Assembly (NCBI GenBank): GCA_902793465.1
Contig: CADBDT010000020.1
Location: forward strand, 1-37,231
Reading direction: 5' to 3'
From: an uncultured Coriobacteriaceae bacterium
GTDB taxonomy: Bacteria > Actinomycetota > Coriobacteriia > Coriobacteriales > Atopobiaceae
DNA: 37,231 nt
Shown piece by piece: positions 24,244 to 31,786 of this stretch. The notes beneath the pieces were generated by a model. It was given only the letters and a program-made list of their open reading frames with translations. It had not been told where the DNA came from and did no database searches. Numbering within the stretch: the first letter of the stretch is position 1; the number at the start of each line of letters is the position of its first letter. A program made the position numbers and the translations under genes.

Positions 24244-24349
24244 TGTGCCTAGAGGGGATACTCCCCTACGGGTACATCGCGGATAGTACGCTCATAATGA
24301 GACGGGTTTCCCGCGATGTACCCGATGGGGAGTATCCCCTCTAGGCACA
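24244..24349. repeat. Family A hairpin, copy A6
   Basis: Outer stem TGTGCCTAGA pairs with TCTAGGCACA, a sequence unlike the other copies but still complementary. Its centre, containing CTCATAATGAGACGGG, mirrors A4. It lies between the converging phosphoesterase and iorB genes and could end both transcripts. Confidence 0.94.
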
Positions 24350-24402
24350 TCACACTCGACGCACACGATGGCCCGCTCCTAAGCAAAGGCCAGGCTGTAC
24401 CC

Positions 24403-25038
24403 TTATGCCTGGGCGGCAGCGCGGCCGCGGTCGAAGGCCTCCAGGTTGGCGTCCACGGTGTGGGCGGGCACGCGCTTGGCAATGGCGTCGCGCCACTCGT
24501 CCTCGCTAAAGGGCAGCGCCGTGGAAAGCGCACCCACCAGCACCACGTTGGTTGAACGGGGGCTGCCGGCGGCACGGGCAATCTCGCCAGCGGGAATGAG
24601 CACCGCGCCAATCTTCTGCAGACGCTCGTTAACGTCGGTGGGCATCGTAAAGTTGCCCACGTGTACCGAAACGGGCACAATCTGCTCGTCGTTTACAAAC
24701 ATGGTGCCACCCTCGCGCAAAAACTGCTGCGCGCGCAGAGCCTCAACGGCCTCGAACGCCACGACGACGTCCGCGCAGCCGGGGTCTGCGATCATGGAAT
24801 CCACCTTTTTGCCCACGCGAATTACGGTGGACACCGAACCACCGCGCTGGCTCATGCCGTGGATCTCGGACACCTTTACGTCCAGGCCCGCCTCGGCCGC
24901 CGTCATGGCAAGGATGTTGCCGGCAAGAATGGTGCCTTGTCCGCCCACGCCCACCAGCAGGATGGTCTTGGTCTCCTCTATGCTAACCGTGTTGCCCGAC
25001 ATGGTAACGTCGGCAACGGCAGAAGTATCGTGCGGCAT
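24403..25038 (-). CDS. iorB: Indolepyruvate:ferredoxin oxidoreductase, beta subunit
   Basis: This 211-residue gamma-domain subunit of the 2-oxoacid:ferredoxin oxidoreductase family has ILLVGVGGQGTILAGNIL near residue 25 and EIHGMSQRGGSVSTVIRVG near 60. With IorA it oxidatively decarboxylates aryl pyruvates (indolepyruvate, phenylpyruvate) to aryl-acetyl-CoA and reduces ferredoxin. The ATG at 25038 follows GGAGGGCTAACC, and only two bases separate it from the iorA stop, so translation is probably coupled. The frame is open upstream inside iorA; that part is rejected. Confidence 0.93.
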   Translation of the reverse strand: MPHDTSAVADVTMSGNTVSIEETKTILLVGVGGQGTILAGNILAMTAAEAGLDVKVSEIHGMSQRGGSVSTVIRVGKKVDSMIADPGCADVVVAFEAVEALRAQQFLREGGTMFVNDEQIVPVSVHVGNFTMPTDVNERLQKIGAVLIPAGEIARAAGSPRSTNVVLVGALSTALPFSEDEWRDAIAKRVPAHTVDANLEAFDRGRAAAQA

Positions 25039-25040
25039 GG

Positions 25041-26813
25041 TTAGCCCTCCTCTACAATGCAGCCAAACGGGCAGGACTGTGCGCACTGGCCACAGCCAAT
25101 GCACTGCGTGGGATCGATTACGGGATGGCCCGTCTCGTCCTTGCCCAGCGCGGGGCAGCCAATGTTTACGCACGTGCCACAGCGACGGCAGTCGCGAATG
25201 GCCGGCATGGGCTTGCGCGAGCGGTCTATGAGGCGGCACGGCGACTTAAAGATAATAACCGAGAGCTTGTCCGTGGCCTTGGTGGCCTTCTTTAGGGCAG
25301 CGCGGATGGCACGCAGATCCTGCGCGTCCACCTGCTCCACCTCGTCCACGCCAATGGCCTCGCACAGTGCCACGAGGTCCAGCTGCTTGCCCGCCGGCAC
25401 GTCCAGCGGGTTAACGCGGGCGGCCTGGTCGGTAAGCGTAACGCCGTTAACGGGGTTGCCCTGCGTACCTGTCATGGCCGTGGTGCGGTTGTCCAGGATG
25501 CACAGCGTCCCCTTGCCGCCGTTGTACACGGTTCCCAACAGGCTGGTAATGCCCGAGTGCGCAAAGGTGGAGTCGCCAATTACGCCCACTACGGGACGGC
25601 CAGAGCGCTCGGCCACGCCGGCCAGCTCCATGCCGTGAGCCATGGACAGCGACGCGCCCATGTCTATTACCGAGTCCACAGAGCGATACGGCGCCACGGC
25701 ACCCAGCGTGTAGCAGCCAATGTCGCCTGTAACAATTGCCTTTATGCGGCGCAGCTCGCAGTACACCAAGCGATGCGGGCAGCCAGCGCAAAACGCCGGC
25801 GGACGCGGGGGCAGGCCCTCGGCCGCAGACAAGTGCGCGGGCTCTCCAACGTTAAACGCCGCGCGGATGTGTGCAGGCGTAACCTCGCCGGAGCGCGGCA
25901 GACGACCCGCGGGAGGCTCCGCAACGTTTACGCCCAGCGCGCGCACGCGCGTCTCAAAGTAGGTGCAGGCCTCCTCAACCACATAGAGCTTGTCTACCTT
26001 GGACGCAAAGTCGCGAATCTTTGCAGGCGGCAGCGGCCACGATATGCCCAGCTTGAGCACGGAGGCGTTGGGCAGTGCCTCGCGAACATGCGTGTACAGG
26101 GCGCCAGCGCAAACAACACCCACGCTCGTGTCGCGCATTTCCACGCGGTTGAGGTCGCTCTCTTCGGCCCACTTAACGAGCGCGTCCTCGCGCTCGTTTG
26201 CCACCAGCGTGCGGCGCACGGCGTTGGCGGGCATCATTACGTATTTTTCGGGGTGCGACTCATACGCAGGCTGCTCGGGCACCACGCGGTTGCCCTCCAC
26301 GTCCACCATGGTGCGCGTATGCGCAATACGCATGGTCTCGTGCAGCATTACTATGGTGTCGAACTTCTCCGAAATATCGAAGGCGCGCTGCGCGAAGTCG
26401 TAGGCCTCCGCGGAGTCGGCCGGATCCAGGCACGGAATGCGCCCAAACGCAGCGTAGTGCCGGCTGTCCTGCTCGTTTTGCGAGCTGTAGCACGACGGGT
26501 CGTCGGCGGCCAGCAGCACCAGGCCAGCTCCCACTCCGGTGTTTGCCGCGCTCATAAACGGGTCGGCGGCCACGTTTACGCCTACGTGCTTCATGGTTAC
26601 CAGCGTGCGCGCGCCGCCCAGCGACGCTCCGAGTCCCACCTCGAGCGCCACCTTTTCGTTCGGAGCCCACTCGCAGTACACGTCTGGCTTCTTTACCAGG
26701 TTTTCCAGCGTCTCGGTTGACGGCGTGCCCGGGTACGCCGCTCCCACGGCAACGCCGGCCTCCCACGCCCCCTGCGCTATGGCCTCGTTGCCACTAAGTA
26801 GCTGTTTGCTCAC
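25041..26813 (-). CDS. iorA: Indolepyruvate:ferredoxin oxidoreductase, alpha subunit
   Basis: This 590-residue catalytic subunit has an N-terminal pyrimidine-binding domain (LLSGNEAIAQGAWEAGV, AAYPGTPSTE). FCAGCPHR is at 341-348. The thiamine diphosphate domain carries GDIGCYTLG (363-371) and GDSTFAHSG...LDNRTTAMTG (413-449). A C-terminal two-cluster ferredoxin domain (about 540-590) has CRRCGTC and CIGCGQCAQSCPFGC; the first cluster is atypical (CVNIGCP). The enzyme is oxygen-sensitive and cytoplasmic. It ferments aromatic amino acids after transamination. The GTG start at 26813 follows GAGGGGAGG by four to five bases and is preferred over an upstream ATG at 26882. It forms an operon with iorB. 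No acyl-CoA ligase is adjacent to complete an ATP-yielding route. Confidence 0.94.
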   Translation of the reverse strand: MSKQLLSGNEAIAQGAWEAGVAVGAAYPGTPSTETLENLVKKPDVYCEWAPNEKVALEVGLGASLGGARTLVTMKHVGVNVAADPFMSAANTGVGAGLVLLAADDPSCYSSQNEQDSRHYAAFGRIPCLDPADSAEAYDFAQRAFDISEKFDTIVMLHETMRIAHTRTMVDVEGNRVVPEQPAYESHPEKYVMMPANAVRRTLVANEREDALVKWAEESDLNRVEMRDTSVGVVCAGALYTHVREALPNASVLKLGISWPLPPAKIRDFASKVDKLYVVEEACTYFETRVRALGVNVAEPPAGRLPRSGEVTPAHIRAAFNVGEPAHLSAAEGLPPRPPAFCAGCPHRLVYCELRRIKAIVTGDIGCYTLGAVAPYRSVDSVIDMGASLSMAHGMELAGVAERSGRPVVGVIGDSTFAHSGITSLLGTVYNGGKGTLCILDNRTTAMTGTQGNPVNGVTLTDQAARVNPLDVPAGKQLDLVALCEAIGVDEVEQVDAQDLRAIRAALKKATKATDKLSVIIFKSPCRLIDRSRKPMPAIRDCRRCGTCVNIGCPALGKDETGHPVIDPTQCIGCGQCAQSCPFGCIVEEG

Positions 26814-27044
26814 AATACCTCCCCTCGAGCAACGCGCTTGCGTTGCCGCACATCGTGAGTAAATGCATCTATTTATTGCCAAAAGGACCTCTCAGGCACG
26901 TTGTGCCAACCTCGAGAGCCCAAAGAGCACCTCACATAATAGTGGTTTTATCCCGCTTGCATCCAAACGAAACAATTCTTTTGTGGATGCCCTAAACTTA
27001 ACGTGCAGTATTGCGCAACGCGTGTATCGTACTAGCGGCAACAA

Positions 27045-27066
27045 TAACGGGCCGCAAAGCCCGTTA
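27045..27066. promoter_or_regulatory. Hairpin in the leader of the FemAB-type gene
   Basis: TAACGGGC pairs with GCCCGTTA around CGCAAA, 24 bp before the ATG at 27090. A further inverted repeat GGCAC-GTT-GTGCC lies at 26894-26906 in the 276-bp gap. These could be a short terminator or operators; I see no clear promoter boxes. Confidence 0.4.
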
Positions 27067-27089
27067 GCATACATACGTAAGGGTGTTTT

Positions 27090-28103
27090 ATGATAAACGT
27101 TAAGGAATTGGACGCGCAGGCATTCGAGAGCAGTGCACAGCAGGCGGGCATCCAGCCTCCCATAGAGCAGACGGAGGTTTGGACCACCTACCAGCAAAAG
27201 ATCGACGGACGAGAGCCGTGGGGGTTTGTTGCCATCGAGCGCGACGGCAACCTGCTGGCGCTGGTGTCGTTTATAGACTATGCCACACACGGATACCACT
27301 ATCTCTTTTCGCACCACGGCCCCATGTGGGTCCAGCAACCCGACGAGGACTTGGAGAGGGAGGTCCTGCAGGCGCTCGTAAGCTTTGTGCGCAAAAAGGA
27401 CAAGCGCCAGGTGTTCATGCGGCTTTCGGTTGCCCACGAGCTCGACATTACCAGCCCCACGCTTTCGGGCATTCCCTACGACACCACCGTTAAGATCGAC
27501 CTTACGGGCGGAGACGAGGCAATTATTTCCCGCATGAAGAAGCGCGGCCGTCGCGATGTGCGCAAGGCGCTGCGCGAGGCCCCCATTACCTGCGCCGACG
27601 AGACCGATCAGGCACTCGAATCCTTTGACGAGTACTACGCCGTGTACAAGGAGACCGCCGAGCGCGATGGCTTTGCGCTTGCGCCGAAAGAAGACTACGT
27701 GCGCATGATAACCTCGCTGGGCAAGGACCATTGCAGGGTGTTTGCAGGCAGGCTCGAGGACGGTACCGTGTGCACGTGGTCCATTTGCACCACCAACGGC
27801 ACGCGCGCCACGCGCTACTACGCCGCCTCGCTTTCGAGCACCATGCGCTCCTACGTTACCGACAGGCTCTGCTTCTTTGAGTGCTGCGAGCTGGCCCGCC
27901 TTGGCTGCGAGGAGTTTGACCTCATGGGCATTGGCTCGGACTTTTCGCCAAAGCTCAACGGGCTCAACGTGTTTAAGACCAAGTTTAGCCAGGAGACAAT
28001 ACCTGTGGCGCCGGACCGCGACGTGGCCATTAAGGGCACGCAGTACCGCATGCTCTGCCTGGCAAAGGGCGCCAAGCAAAAGATCCAGTCGGTGCGCGAG
28101 TAG
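27090..28103 (+). CDS. FemAB-type aminoacyltransferase (peptidoglycan bridge or lipid modification)
   Basis: This 337-residue protein resembles FemX/FemAB. It has two GNAT-like domains, with EQTEVWTTYQQK near residue 25 and YHYLFSHHGPMWV near 70. The basic loop KKRGRRDVRKALRE follows near 150, and the C-terminal GIGSDFSPKLNGLNVFKTKF is a strong family hallmark (the KxgF-type motif). Family members use aminoacyl-tRNA to add amino acids to the pentapeptide of lipid II at the inner membrane face. The ATG follows TAAGGGTG. It is 37 bp upstream of the TerB-like gene and probably co-transcribed. Confidence 0.85.
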   Translation: MINVKELDAQAFESSAQQAGIQPPIEQTEVWTTYQQKIDGREPWGFVAIERDGNLLALVSFIDYATHGYHYLFSHHGPMWVQQPDEDLEREVLQALVSFVRKKDKRQVFMRLSVAHELDITSPTLSGIPYDTTVKIDLTGGDEAIISRMKKRGRRDVRKALREAPITCADETDQALESFDEYYAVYKETAERDGFALAPKEDYVRMITSLGKDHCRVFAGRLEDGTVCTWSICTTNGTRATRYYAASLSSTMRSYVTDRLCFFECCELARLGCEEFDLMGIGSDFSPKLNGLNVFKTKFSQETIPVAPDRDVAIKGTQYRMLCLAKGAKQKIQSVRE

Positions 28104-28140
28104 CCCGGAAGCACAGCGCACACAGGAAGGAGGCCAAGGC

Positions 28141-28794
28141 ATGCTGTTTAACAAAAAGCGCTCCGTTAGGGCGTTGGGCAACGAGGCCATAGACACCATA
28201 AAGCAGGAGCTGGACAACATGCTTAACGTTGCCGCCAGCCTCGACAAAGCCATGGCCTCAACAGGCAAACTGGTAATTAGCCTAGAAGGTCGCGTGCGCG
28301 GCGACCTTTTGGCCTTTGCGCTGTATTTGGACGGCGTTGGCCGCGGTCCCACCGACCTGCGCGAGATTGCCGTCGTAAACAAGATTTTTGACATCGACCT
28401 CTCGCACGTGGACTTTGAGCTGTTTCGCAACGACGTGGGCGACAAGTCCTTCGAAACCGCCGTGCCCGCATCCGTGCTCATATTTAACGAGATGGGCAGC
28501 ATGGTTCAGCGCGAGCAGTTTAAGAAGGCCGACGGTACCGTGGCGGAGTCGGGCCAGGCCAACGACCTCTCTCGCCTGTTTGTGGAGGGACTCATTAACC
28601 TGTATGCGCTCATTGGCAGCGCGTTTATATCTGCGGACGGGGTGGTTTCGCAAAAGGAGTCTAACGATCTCATTCGCTACCTGTGCATGATAAACCGCGC
28701 CGTTGCCGGAAGTGGCCTTCCGCTTCCCGACGGCGCGGCGCAGCAGGCGTACGACGCACATGTGCGCCTGTTTGGCAAGGCGCCAAAACTATAA
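28141..28794 (+). CDS. TerB-like helical protein of unknown function (217 aa)
   Basis: The ATG at 28141 follows GGAAGGAGGCC. The N-terminal part is polar and basic, and the middle is mixed alpha/beta. The last 80 residues contain LINLYALIGSAFISADGVVSQ followed by KESNDLIRYLC, which resembles the AxxDGxxxxxE pattern of TerB-like helical domains. No membrane segment or catalytic motif is visible. The frame is open upstream into the FemAB-type gene, but only the internal ATG has a ribosome site. The function is unknown; co-transcription with the FemAB-type gene hints at the envelope. Confidence 0.72.
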   Translation: MLFNKKRSVRALGNEAIDTIKQELDNMLNVAASLDKAMASTGKLVISLEGRVRGDLLAFALYLDGVGRGPTDLREIAVVNKIFDIDLSHVDFELFRNDVGDKSFETAVPASVLIFNEMGSMVQREQFKKADGTVAESGQANDLSRLFVEGLINLYALIGSAFISADGVVSQKESNDLIRYLCMINRAVAGSGLPLPDGAAQQAYDAHVRLFGKAPKL

Positions 28795-28862
28795 GCGCCC
28801 GCGCGCGCAGGCCAGGCCCGGACCATCCCACACGCTCAGCACACGTCGTGGCGCGCAGGCCA

Positions 28863-28948
28863 GCCCCCAGGCTATCCCACACGCTCAGCGCTCACTGCGT
28901 TCGCTCACTCGCTTCGCTCGTGATTCGCTTGTGGGATAGTCTGGGGGC
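28863..28948. repeat. Long inverted repeat after the TerB-like gene
   Basis: GCCCCCAGGCTATCCCACA (28863-28881) pairs with TGTGGGATAGTCTGGGGGC (28930-28948) with one T-G difference. The interior is CGCTCACT/CGCTTCGCTCG. A partial direct copy of the left arm (CAGGCCCGGACCATCCCACA) lies at 28809-28828. It fills the gap between converging genes. Confidence 0.8.
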
Positions 28949-29037
28949 TCGTCTGCGCTTCAATCGTGACTCGCTTGTGAGGTGGTTCGGAGGCTGGCTT
29001 GCGCACGTGGAAGTCGCAAGCTGGATGAGGTTAGTGA

Positions 29038-29070
29038 GGTTAGCACCGGGGCCTTGCCCCGGTGCTAACC
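29038..29070. terminator. Bidirectional terminator hairpin
   Basis: GGTTAGCACCGGGGC pairs perfectly with GCCCCGGTGCTAACC around CTT. TCTATTTGTT follows on the plus strand. It serves the plus-strand operon 27090-28794, and the stop codon of the minus-strand gene lies inside its arm. Confidence 0.85.
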
Positions 29071-29787
29071 TCTATTTGTTACGTCCTCTATGTTTTGGAA
29101 GCGGCGGGCTACAAAGTCGTCGTTGTAGCTCTTGTCTACCCACTCCTCTATGGCGTTGGACGGGGGGATGTTTGCGTCGCGTTCGGCCATGCGGTCAAAG
29201 CACACGATGGTAACCACAATGTCCAGCACCAAAAACAGGCCTATGAGCGCAACGAACACCACGCGCGTCTTTGTGGTGGGGCCACCCAGCACGGGCATAA
29301 GGCCAGGCATAACCATTCGATCCCACAGCAGGCCAAGGCCACCCCATGCAAACAAAAACGGCAGCGCCACCCACTTGGAAAGCGCACAGGGCACGTGACC
29401 GGCAATGTAGTCCCACGACACAATGCCAAAGAAGTTCTCCATAGCCCAGCCGGTAGCCTGCTCCAGCACTCCGCCAAGCAGCATGCACGCAAGGAAGATC
29501 TGCCATGCCGTTGCGCGCAGGTCGTGCAGGCGCAAGAGCACGGCGGTCAAAAGCACTGCGCCCGTTCCATACAGAGGGCTAAACGGCCCCCACACAAGTC
29601 CCGCGCGGCTCTGCACCACGCCCATGGACACACGCATCCAGAGCTCCTCGATTACGAGCCCCAAAATAGACCACAAAAAGAAGATGAGCGTTACCTGATA
29701 CCATCCAAGGCGGCTTTTTGCCTCGCCAACGCTCACAATGCCTTCCGCATTGCCCAAAGATAGCTTTATGTTTTCGTGAGACAGCAT
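29065..29787 (-). CDS. CmpB-type ABC transporter membrane protein (PF06541-like)
   Basis: The 240-residue protein has about five membrane segments. It carries the family motif RAGLVWGPFSPLYGTGAVLL near residue 62 and WDYIAGHVPCALSKWVALPF near 125. In the family these are annotated as putative ABC-transporter type IV permeases; no ATPase gene is next to it, and the real function is unknown. AGAGGGGGCGAATT precedes the ATG. The polar C-terminus (about 205-240) is charged and cytoplasmic. Confidence 0.85.
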   Translation of the reverse strand: MLSHENIKLSLGNAEGIVSVGEAKSRLGWYQVTLIFFLWSILGLVIEELWMRVSMGVVQSRAGLVWGPFSPLYGTGAVLLTAVLLRLHDLRATAWQIFLACMLLGGVLEQATGWAMENFFGIVSWDYIAGHVPCALSKWVALPFLFAWGGLGLLWDRMVMPGLMPVLGGPTTKTRVVFVALIGLFLVLDIVVTIVCFDRMAERDANIPPSNAIEEWVDKSYNDDFVARRFQNIEDVTNRG

Positions 29788-29914
29788 AATTCGCCCCCTC
29801 TACGTTTGCTTAGCACACTTTCAATATATGTAATACCCAGCTAGGTGGCAATATAACGCGGCGGATGGCAACGATGCGCAAATCGTAACGGTTTGAAACG
29901 TGGTGCGGGAGGCT

Positions 29915-29964
29915 GTCCGAAGAGTACGCTCGGGGAGCGGCACTCCTGCACGTACTTTTCGGAC
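29915..29964. repeat. Family C palindrome, copy C1
   Basis: GTCCGAAGAGTACG pairs with CGTACTTTTCGGAC around CTCGGGGAGCGGCACTCCTG. The preceding GGCT makes the same GGCTGTCCGAA end that flanks A3 and A4. Right-half sequence recurs at 31600-31635. Confidence 0.85.
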
Positions 29965-29994
29965 CTATCAAGAGGGGTACTCCCCCTTGATAGG
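29964..29994. repeat. Family D palindrome, copy at 29.97 kb
   Basis: CCTATCAAG pairs with CTTGATAGG around AGGGGTACTCCCC. It abuts C1 directly; the two form a tandem of palindromes. Confidence 0.88.
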
Positions 29995-30094
29995 TCATTG
30001 CTATCTACCTGCATTTATAGTTTTAGGCTATGCCCTTCATCTCTAATATGTATTTCCATTTTGCCCAAGAACGATGGCAATATATACAGCTAGA

Positions 30095-30226
30095 AGACCG
30101 CTAGACGCAGGAGTGCGTCACTCATATTTTGGCTCCCCGTGAGCACTTCAAAGAGAGCATCTCACTAAAGTAAAGCAGCTCTTTGAAGTTTGGTCCCGGT
30201 CCGCCTAGGCGGCCGGGGCCTTTTTC
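30095..30226 (+). ncRNA. Candidate small structured RNA
   Basis: A possible promoter TTGCCC (30061-30066), 16 bp, TATACA (30083-30088) precedes a run of three hairpins and a U-tract: GACGCA-GGAG-TGCGTC (30104-30119), ACTTCAAAGAG (30145-30155) with CTCTTTGAAGT (30179-30189), and the terminator at 30192-30225. There is no open frame with a ribosome site. The RNA would be about 130 nt. It could instead be a leader of the LysR gene with an early terminator, but that gene starts more than 200 bp further on. Confidence 0.4.
30192..30225 (+). terminator. Rho-independent terminator
   Basis: GGTCCCGG pairs with CCGGGGCC, with CCGCC/GGCGG inside, followed by TTTTTCTCTC. It is clearly directional for plus-strand transcription, yet there is no plus-strand gene in the preceding 1.3 kb; this supports the candidate RNA. 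Confidence 0.85.
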
Positions 30227-30293
30227 TCTCCTGATCGCATGTGGTGGTAAGATTTCCCACAGGGGCAGGCCGACCGAAAACTTGTTTCGAAGT

Positions 30294-30404
30294 GGGGTGC
30301 CGCAAGGGGATACTCCCCTACGGGTACATCGCGGATTGACCTCCTCGTAAGGGAAAGGCCTGCTCGCGATGTACCCGATGGGGAGTATCCCCTTGCGGCA
30401 CCCC
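30294..30404. repeat. Family A hairpin, copy A7
   Basis: Outer stem GGGGTGCCGCAA pairs with TTGCGGCACCCC. It is the only copy in a divergent gap, 34 bp before the LysR start, so here it lies in the promoter or leader of that gene rather than behind a gene. Confidence 0.95.
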
Positions 30405-30437
30405 GTTTTCGGGCATCCTGAGGAAGTGGAGACACAC

Positions 30438-31364
30438 ATGACACTTCAACAACTGCGCTACGTTATGGAGGTTGCTTCCTGCGGGTCTATTACCGCGGCT
30501 GCGACCAAGCTCTTTGTTTCTCAGCCCAGCCTTTCCAAGGCCATAGCCGACCTGGAGCAGGAAATGGGAATTAGCATCTTTAAGCGCACGTTTTCGGGAT
30601 CGCAGCTAACCGACGACGGCGTTCGCTTTGTTACGTATGCGCGCCAAGTAGTGGACGACGCCGACAGGCTGAAGGCATCCTACAAAAACTCGCTTGGACC
30701 TCACCCCTCGCTCTCCGTTGCTGCGGCCCAAAACGCACTCGTGTCGCGCGCTTTTGGCGAGGTAGCAAATTCGCTTGGCCCACAATACGAGTTTTCCTTA
30801 CGGGGCGGAGAGGTGAGCGAGATTACCGAACGCGTGCAAACGCGTCAGTCCGACGTGGGCGTGCTGTATCGCAGCTCCAGCAACGCCGATGCCGTGGAGG
30901 CCTTTATCGGCTCGGCAGGGTTAGGATATTCGCCTTTGGCATCCATTCCCATATTTGCCGTGCTCGATGTGCACCACCCATTGGCAAACCGAGAAAGCGT
31001 ATGCCTCGAGGAGCTCGCAAACTTACCGCTAATCGATCAGCGTCCTTGGTACGGCGATCGCATACATCCTGTTCGCAGGCTCTTTCATCTGCCGCCCATG
31101 GCGCGTCGCGTTATAGTTTCCGACGCAGAGGTGCGACGCAGGCTCATATCGCAGCTTAACGGATACGGCATTGCCGTTGGGTCGCTTAACGACGAGTACT
31201 CCCCCACAAACCTGGCAAGAGTCCCACTGCAAGACATTGGGGACGTAGAGATCTGCCAGCTCACGAACCCCAACTACCCGCTTTCACCCACGGCAAAGGC
31301 GTTCTTGTCGGCATTGCGACGCATAGCGCTCCAAAGCGACGGAGGCCACGAGCCCGTCGGCTAG
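30438..31364 (+). CDS. LysR family transcriptional regulator
   Basis: This 308-residue regulator has an N-terminal winged HTH (about 1-60, MTLQQLRYVMEVASCGSITA, then FVSQPSLSKAIADLEQEMG). A linker helix and an effector-binding domain (about 90-300) follow. LysR proteins bind DNA as tetramers and respond to small metabolites. The target is unknown. The nearest divergent gene is the CmpB-type membrane protein, 650 bp away. The ATG at 30438 has AGGAAG/GGAG upstream; the frame is open through the right arm of A7. Confidence 0.93.
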   Translation: MTLQQLRYVMEVASCGSITAAATKLFVSQPSLSKAIADLEQEMGISIFKRTFSGSQLTDDGVRFVTYARQVVDDADRLKASYKNSLGPHPSLSVAAAQNALVSRAFGEVANSLGPQYEFSLRGGEVSEITERVQTRQSDVGVLYRSSSNADAVEAFIGSAGLGYSPLASIPIFAVLDVHHPLANRESVCLEELANLPLIDQRPWYGDRIHPVRRLFHLPPMARRVIVSDAEVRRRLISQLNGYGIAVGSLNDEYSPTNLARVPLQDIGDVEICQLTNPNYPLSPTAKAFLSALRRIALQSDGGHEPVG

Positions 31365-31385
31365 CGATAGGGTCTCAAGTGGGCA

Positions 31386-31424
31386 GTCCGAAAAGCACCT
31401 CCAGGGGCGACGCCCCCGTGCATA
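31386..31424. repeat. Family C half, left of A8 (C2)
   Basis: GTCCGAAAAGCACCTCCAGG followed by GGCGACGCCCCCGTGCAT. Reversed, it resembles C3 (CGCCCCTGCACGTACTTTTC). Together C2 and C3 bracket A8. Confidence 0.7.
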
Positions 31425-31472
31425 CGCCTGTCGACATACGCCCGGGGGTGTCCGAGAACTCGCGATGGGATG

Positions 31473-31581
31473 GGGTGCCGCCAGGGGATACTCCCCATCG
31501 GGTACATCGCGAGCAGGGCATTCCTTTACGAGTAAGCATATCCGCGATGTACCCGTAGGGGAATATCCCCTGGCGGCACCC
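31473..31581. repeat. Family A hairpin, copy A8
   Basis: Outer stem GGGTGCCGCCA pairs with TGGCGGCACCC. Its centre is inverted relative to A7. CTTTTTGGAC follows on the right, giving a T run for plus-strand transcripts from the LysR gene. It lies between converging genes. Confidence 0.94.
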
Positions 31582-31584
31582 TTT

Positions 31585-31635
31585 TTGGACAGCCTCGCCG
31601 GGGAGGTGGCGCCCCTGCACGTACTTTTCGGACAC
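31585..31635. repeat. Family C half, right of A8 (C3)
   Basis: TTGGACAGCCTCGCCGGGGA through GTACTTTTCGGAC. The last 20 bases match C1. It ends seven bases before the stop codon of the small minus-strand gene. Confidence 0.75.
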
Positions 31636-31641
31636 CATCCG

Positions 31642-31773
31642 CTACAGCAAGGCACCCGGCAAGGTGGTGAGCGCCACCACAAACGGCACGAACGCAAGCC
31701 CCGCAAACGAAACGACGGCAAACGTCGCGGCAAGCATGCCTTTTTTCATAATGCGTTCCTTAGCCTCAGACAT
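31642..31773 (-). CDS. Candidate small single-pass membrane protein (43 aa)
   Basis: The short frame starts at ATG 31773, 13 bases after the stop of the gene at 31787-32149, so translation may be coupled. AGGGGG lies nine bases upstream. It reads a charged N-terminus (MSEAKERIMKKG) and then one hydrophobic segment, LAATFAVVSFAGLAFVPFVV, near residues 14-33. A second possible start is the ATG at codon 9, with AAGGAA before it. The function is unknown; a holin- or toxin-like peptide or small membrane regulator is possible. Confidence 0.5.
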   Translation of the reverse strand: MSEAKERIMKKGMLAATFAVVSFAGLAFVPFVVALTTLPGALL

Positions 31774-31786
31774 GTTGACCAGCCCC

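Larger units (their letters stand above)
29788..30437. other. 650-bp divergent intergenic region rich in repeats
   Basis: It separates the CmpB-type gene (minus) from the LysR gene (plus). It holds a family C palindrome, a family D palindrome, a candidate small RNA with terminator, and hairpin A7. Positions 29995-30090 are AT-rich and likely contain promoters. Confidence 0.6.

Noticed and set aside
27742..28140. Extension of the TerB-like frame into the FemAB-type gene
   Set aside because: Ser/Arg-rich shadow of the FemAB-type coding sequence; the internal ATG has GGAAGGAGG.
26892..28502. 536-residue minus-strand frame opposite the FemAB-type and TerB-like genes
   Set aside because: Antisense shadow; no ribosome site and no motifs, while both plus-strand genes have clear ones.
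30294..30404. A7 as a riboswitch of the LysR gene
   Set aside because: The same element lies behind many unrelated genes, so it is a dispersed repeat rather than a gene-specific ligand sensor.
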